From an uncultured bacterium (GTDB lineage: Bacteria; Hydrogenedentota; Hydrogenedentia; Hydrogenedentales; JAEUWI01): a stretch of DNA of 5,491 nucleotides. A program made the position numbers and the translations under genes. This document shows, piece after piece, positions 5,438 through 5,491 of the stretch (position 1 is its first letter; each line of letters starts with the position of its first letter). The DNA lies in contig CALAXS010000704.1 of assembly GCA_937895305.1 (NCBI GenBank), positions 1-5,491 on the forward strand, in the 5' to 3' direction. The notes beneath the pieces were generated by a model. It was given only the letters and a program-made list of their open reading frames with translations, ran no database searches and was not told the DNA's origin.

Positions 5438-5491
5438 TAGAGCGCTTTAACAAATTATTGTTACGGAGCTGCGTCAGTGAGGACAAGGTTG
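5438..5491. mobile_element. Possible end of an insertion element interrupting the DUF1501 gene
   Basis: DUF1501 homology breaks off exactly at a CTAG (5437-5440). The next bases, GAGCGCTTTAACAAATTATT, contain no DUF1501-like reading frame in any minus-strand frame. A break at TA or CTAG is what TA-targeting (IS630/Tc1-mariner type) or CTAG-targeting elements leave. The adjoining sequence contains a perfect hyphenated palindrome, TAACAA-ATTA-TTGTTA (5448-5463). Only one end lies in the window, so neither terminal inverted repeats nor a target duplication can be checked, and no transposase is visible. Deletion or another rearrangement is an alternative. Confidence 0.3.

Overview
The window is dominated by one very large, intact gene (253-5325, + strand, 1690 codons) for a secreted, multi-domain, c-type cytochrome. 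Short remnants of other genes flank it. A 25-codon end of a gene resembling the C-terminus of a Gfo/Idh/MocA-type oxidoreductase enters from the left (2-76, +). The last ~54 codons of a DUF1501-family gene enter from the right on the opposite strand (5276-5437, -). DUF1501 proteins, multi-domain CxxCH proteins and oxidoreductases with this kind of C-terminus are typical of Planctomycetes and related environmental bacteria (Verrucomicrobia, Lentisphaerae, Hydrogenedentes). I infer a free-living, Gram-negative-type environmental bacterium from that broad group, possibly known only from a metagenome. I cannot fix the phylum from this sequence.

Layout: 1-76, end of the upstream gene. 91-136, a strong Rho-independent terminator hairpin. 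137-252, a short intergenic leader with a 35-codon ORF of doubtful reality and a good Shine-Dalgarno at 241-246. 253-5325, the large cytochrome. 5276-5437, the DUF1501 3' end, overlapping the large gene by 50 bp in convergent orientation. 5438-5491, sequence that breaks the DUF1501 frame and may be the end of an insertion element.

The large protein reads, in order: signal peptide; a first beta-propeller with LVIVD-like strands; an SbsA/Big_5-type Ig domain; a PKD domain; a second, YVTN-type beta-propeller; a di-heme module related to cytochrome c peroxidase/MauG with CATCH and CAMCH haem sites; a CBM6/CBM35-like carbohydrate-binding domain inserted inside the second haem domain; a HYDIN/choice-of-anchor-D-like Ig domain; another Ig-like domain; calcium-binding thrombospondin type 3 repeats; and a C-terminal membrane segment followed by Arg-Lys-Arg. 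The build suggests an exported, membrane-tethered redox protein that binds sugar polymers or another extracellular ligand. The substrate and electron partner cannot be read from the sequence.

The parts most worth a second look are the carbohydrate-binding domain nested in the haem fold, the lack of the usual axial Met/Tyr position in the second haem domain, and the DUF1501 gene cut at a CTAG sequence beside a possible transposon end.
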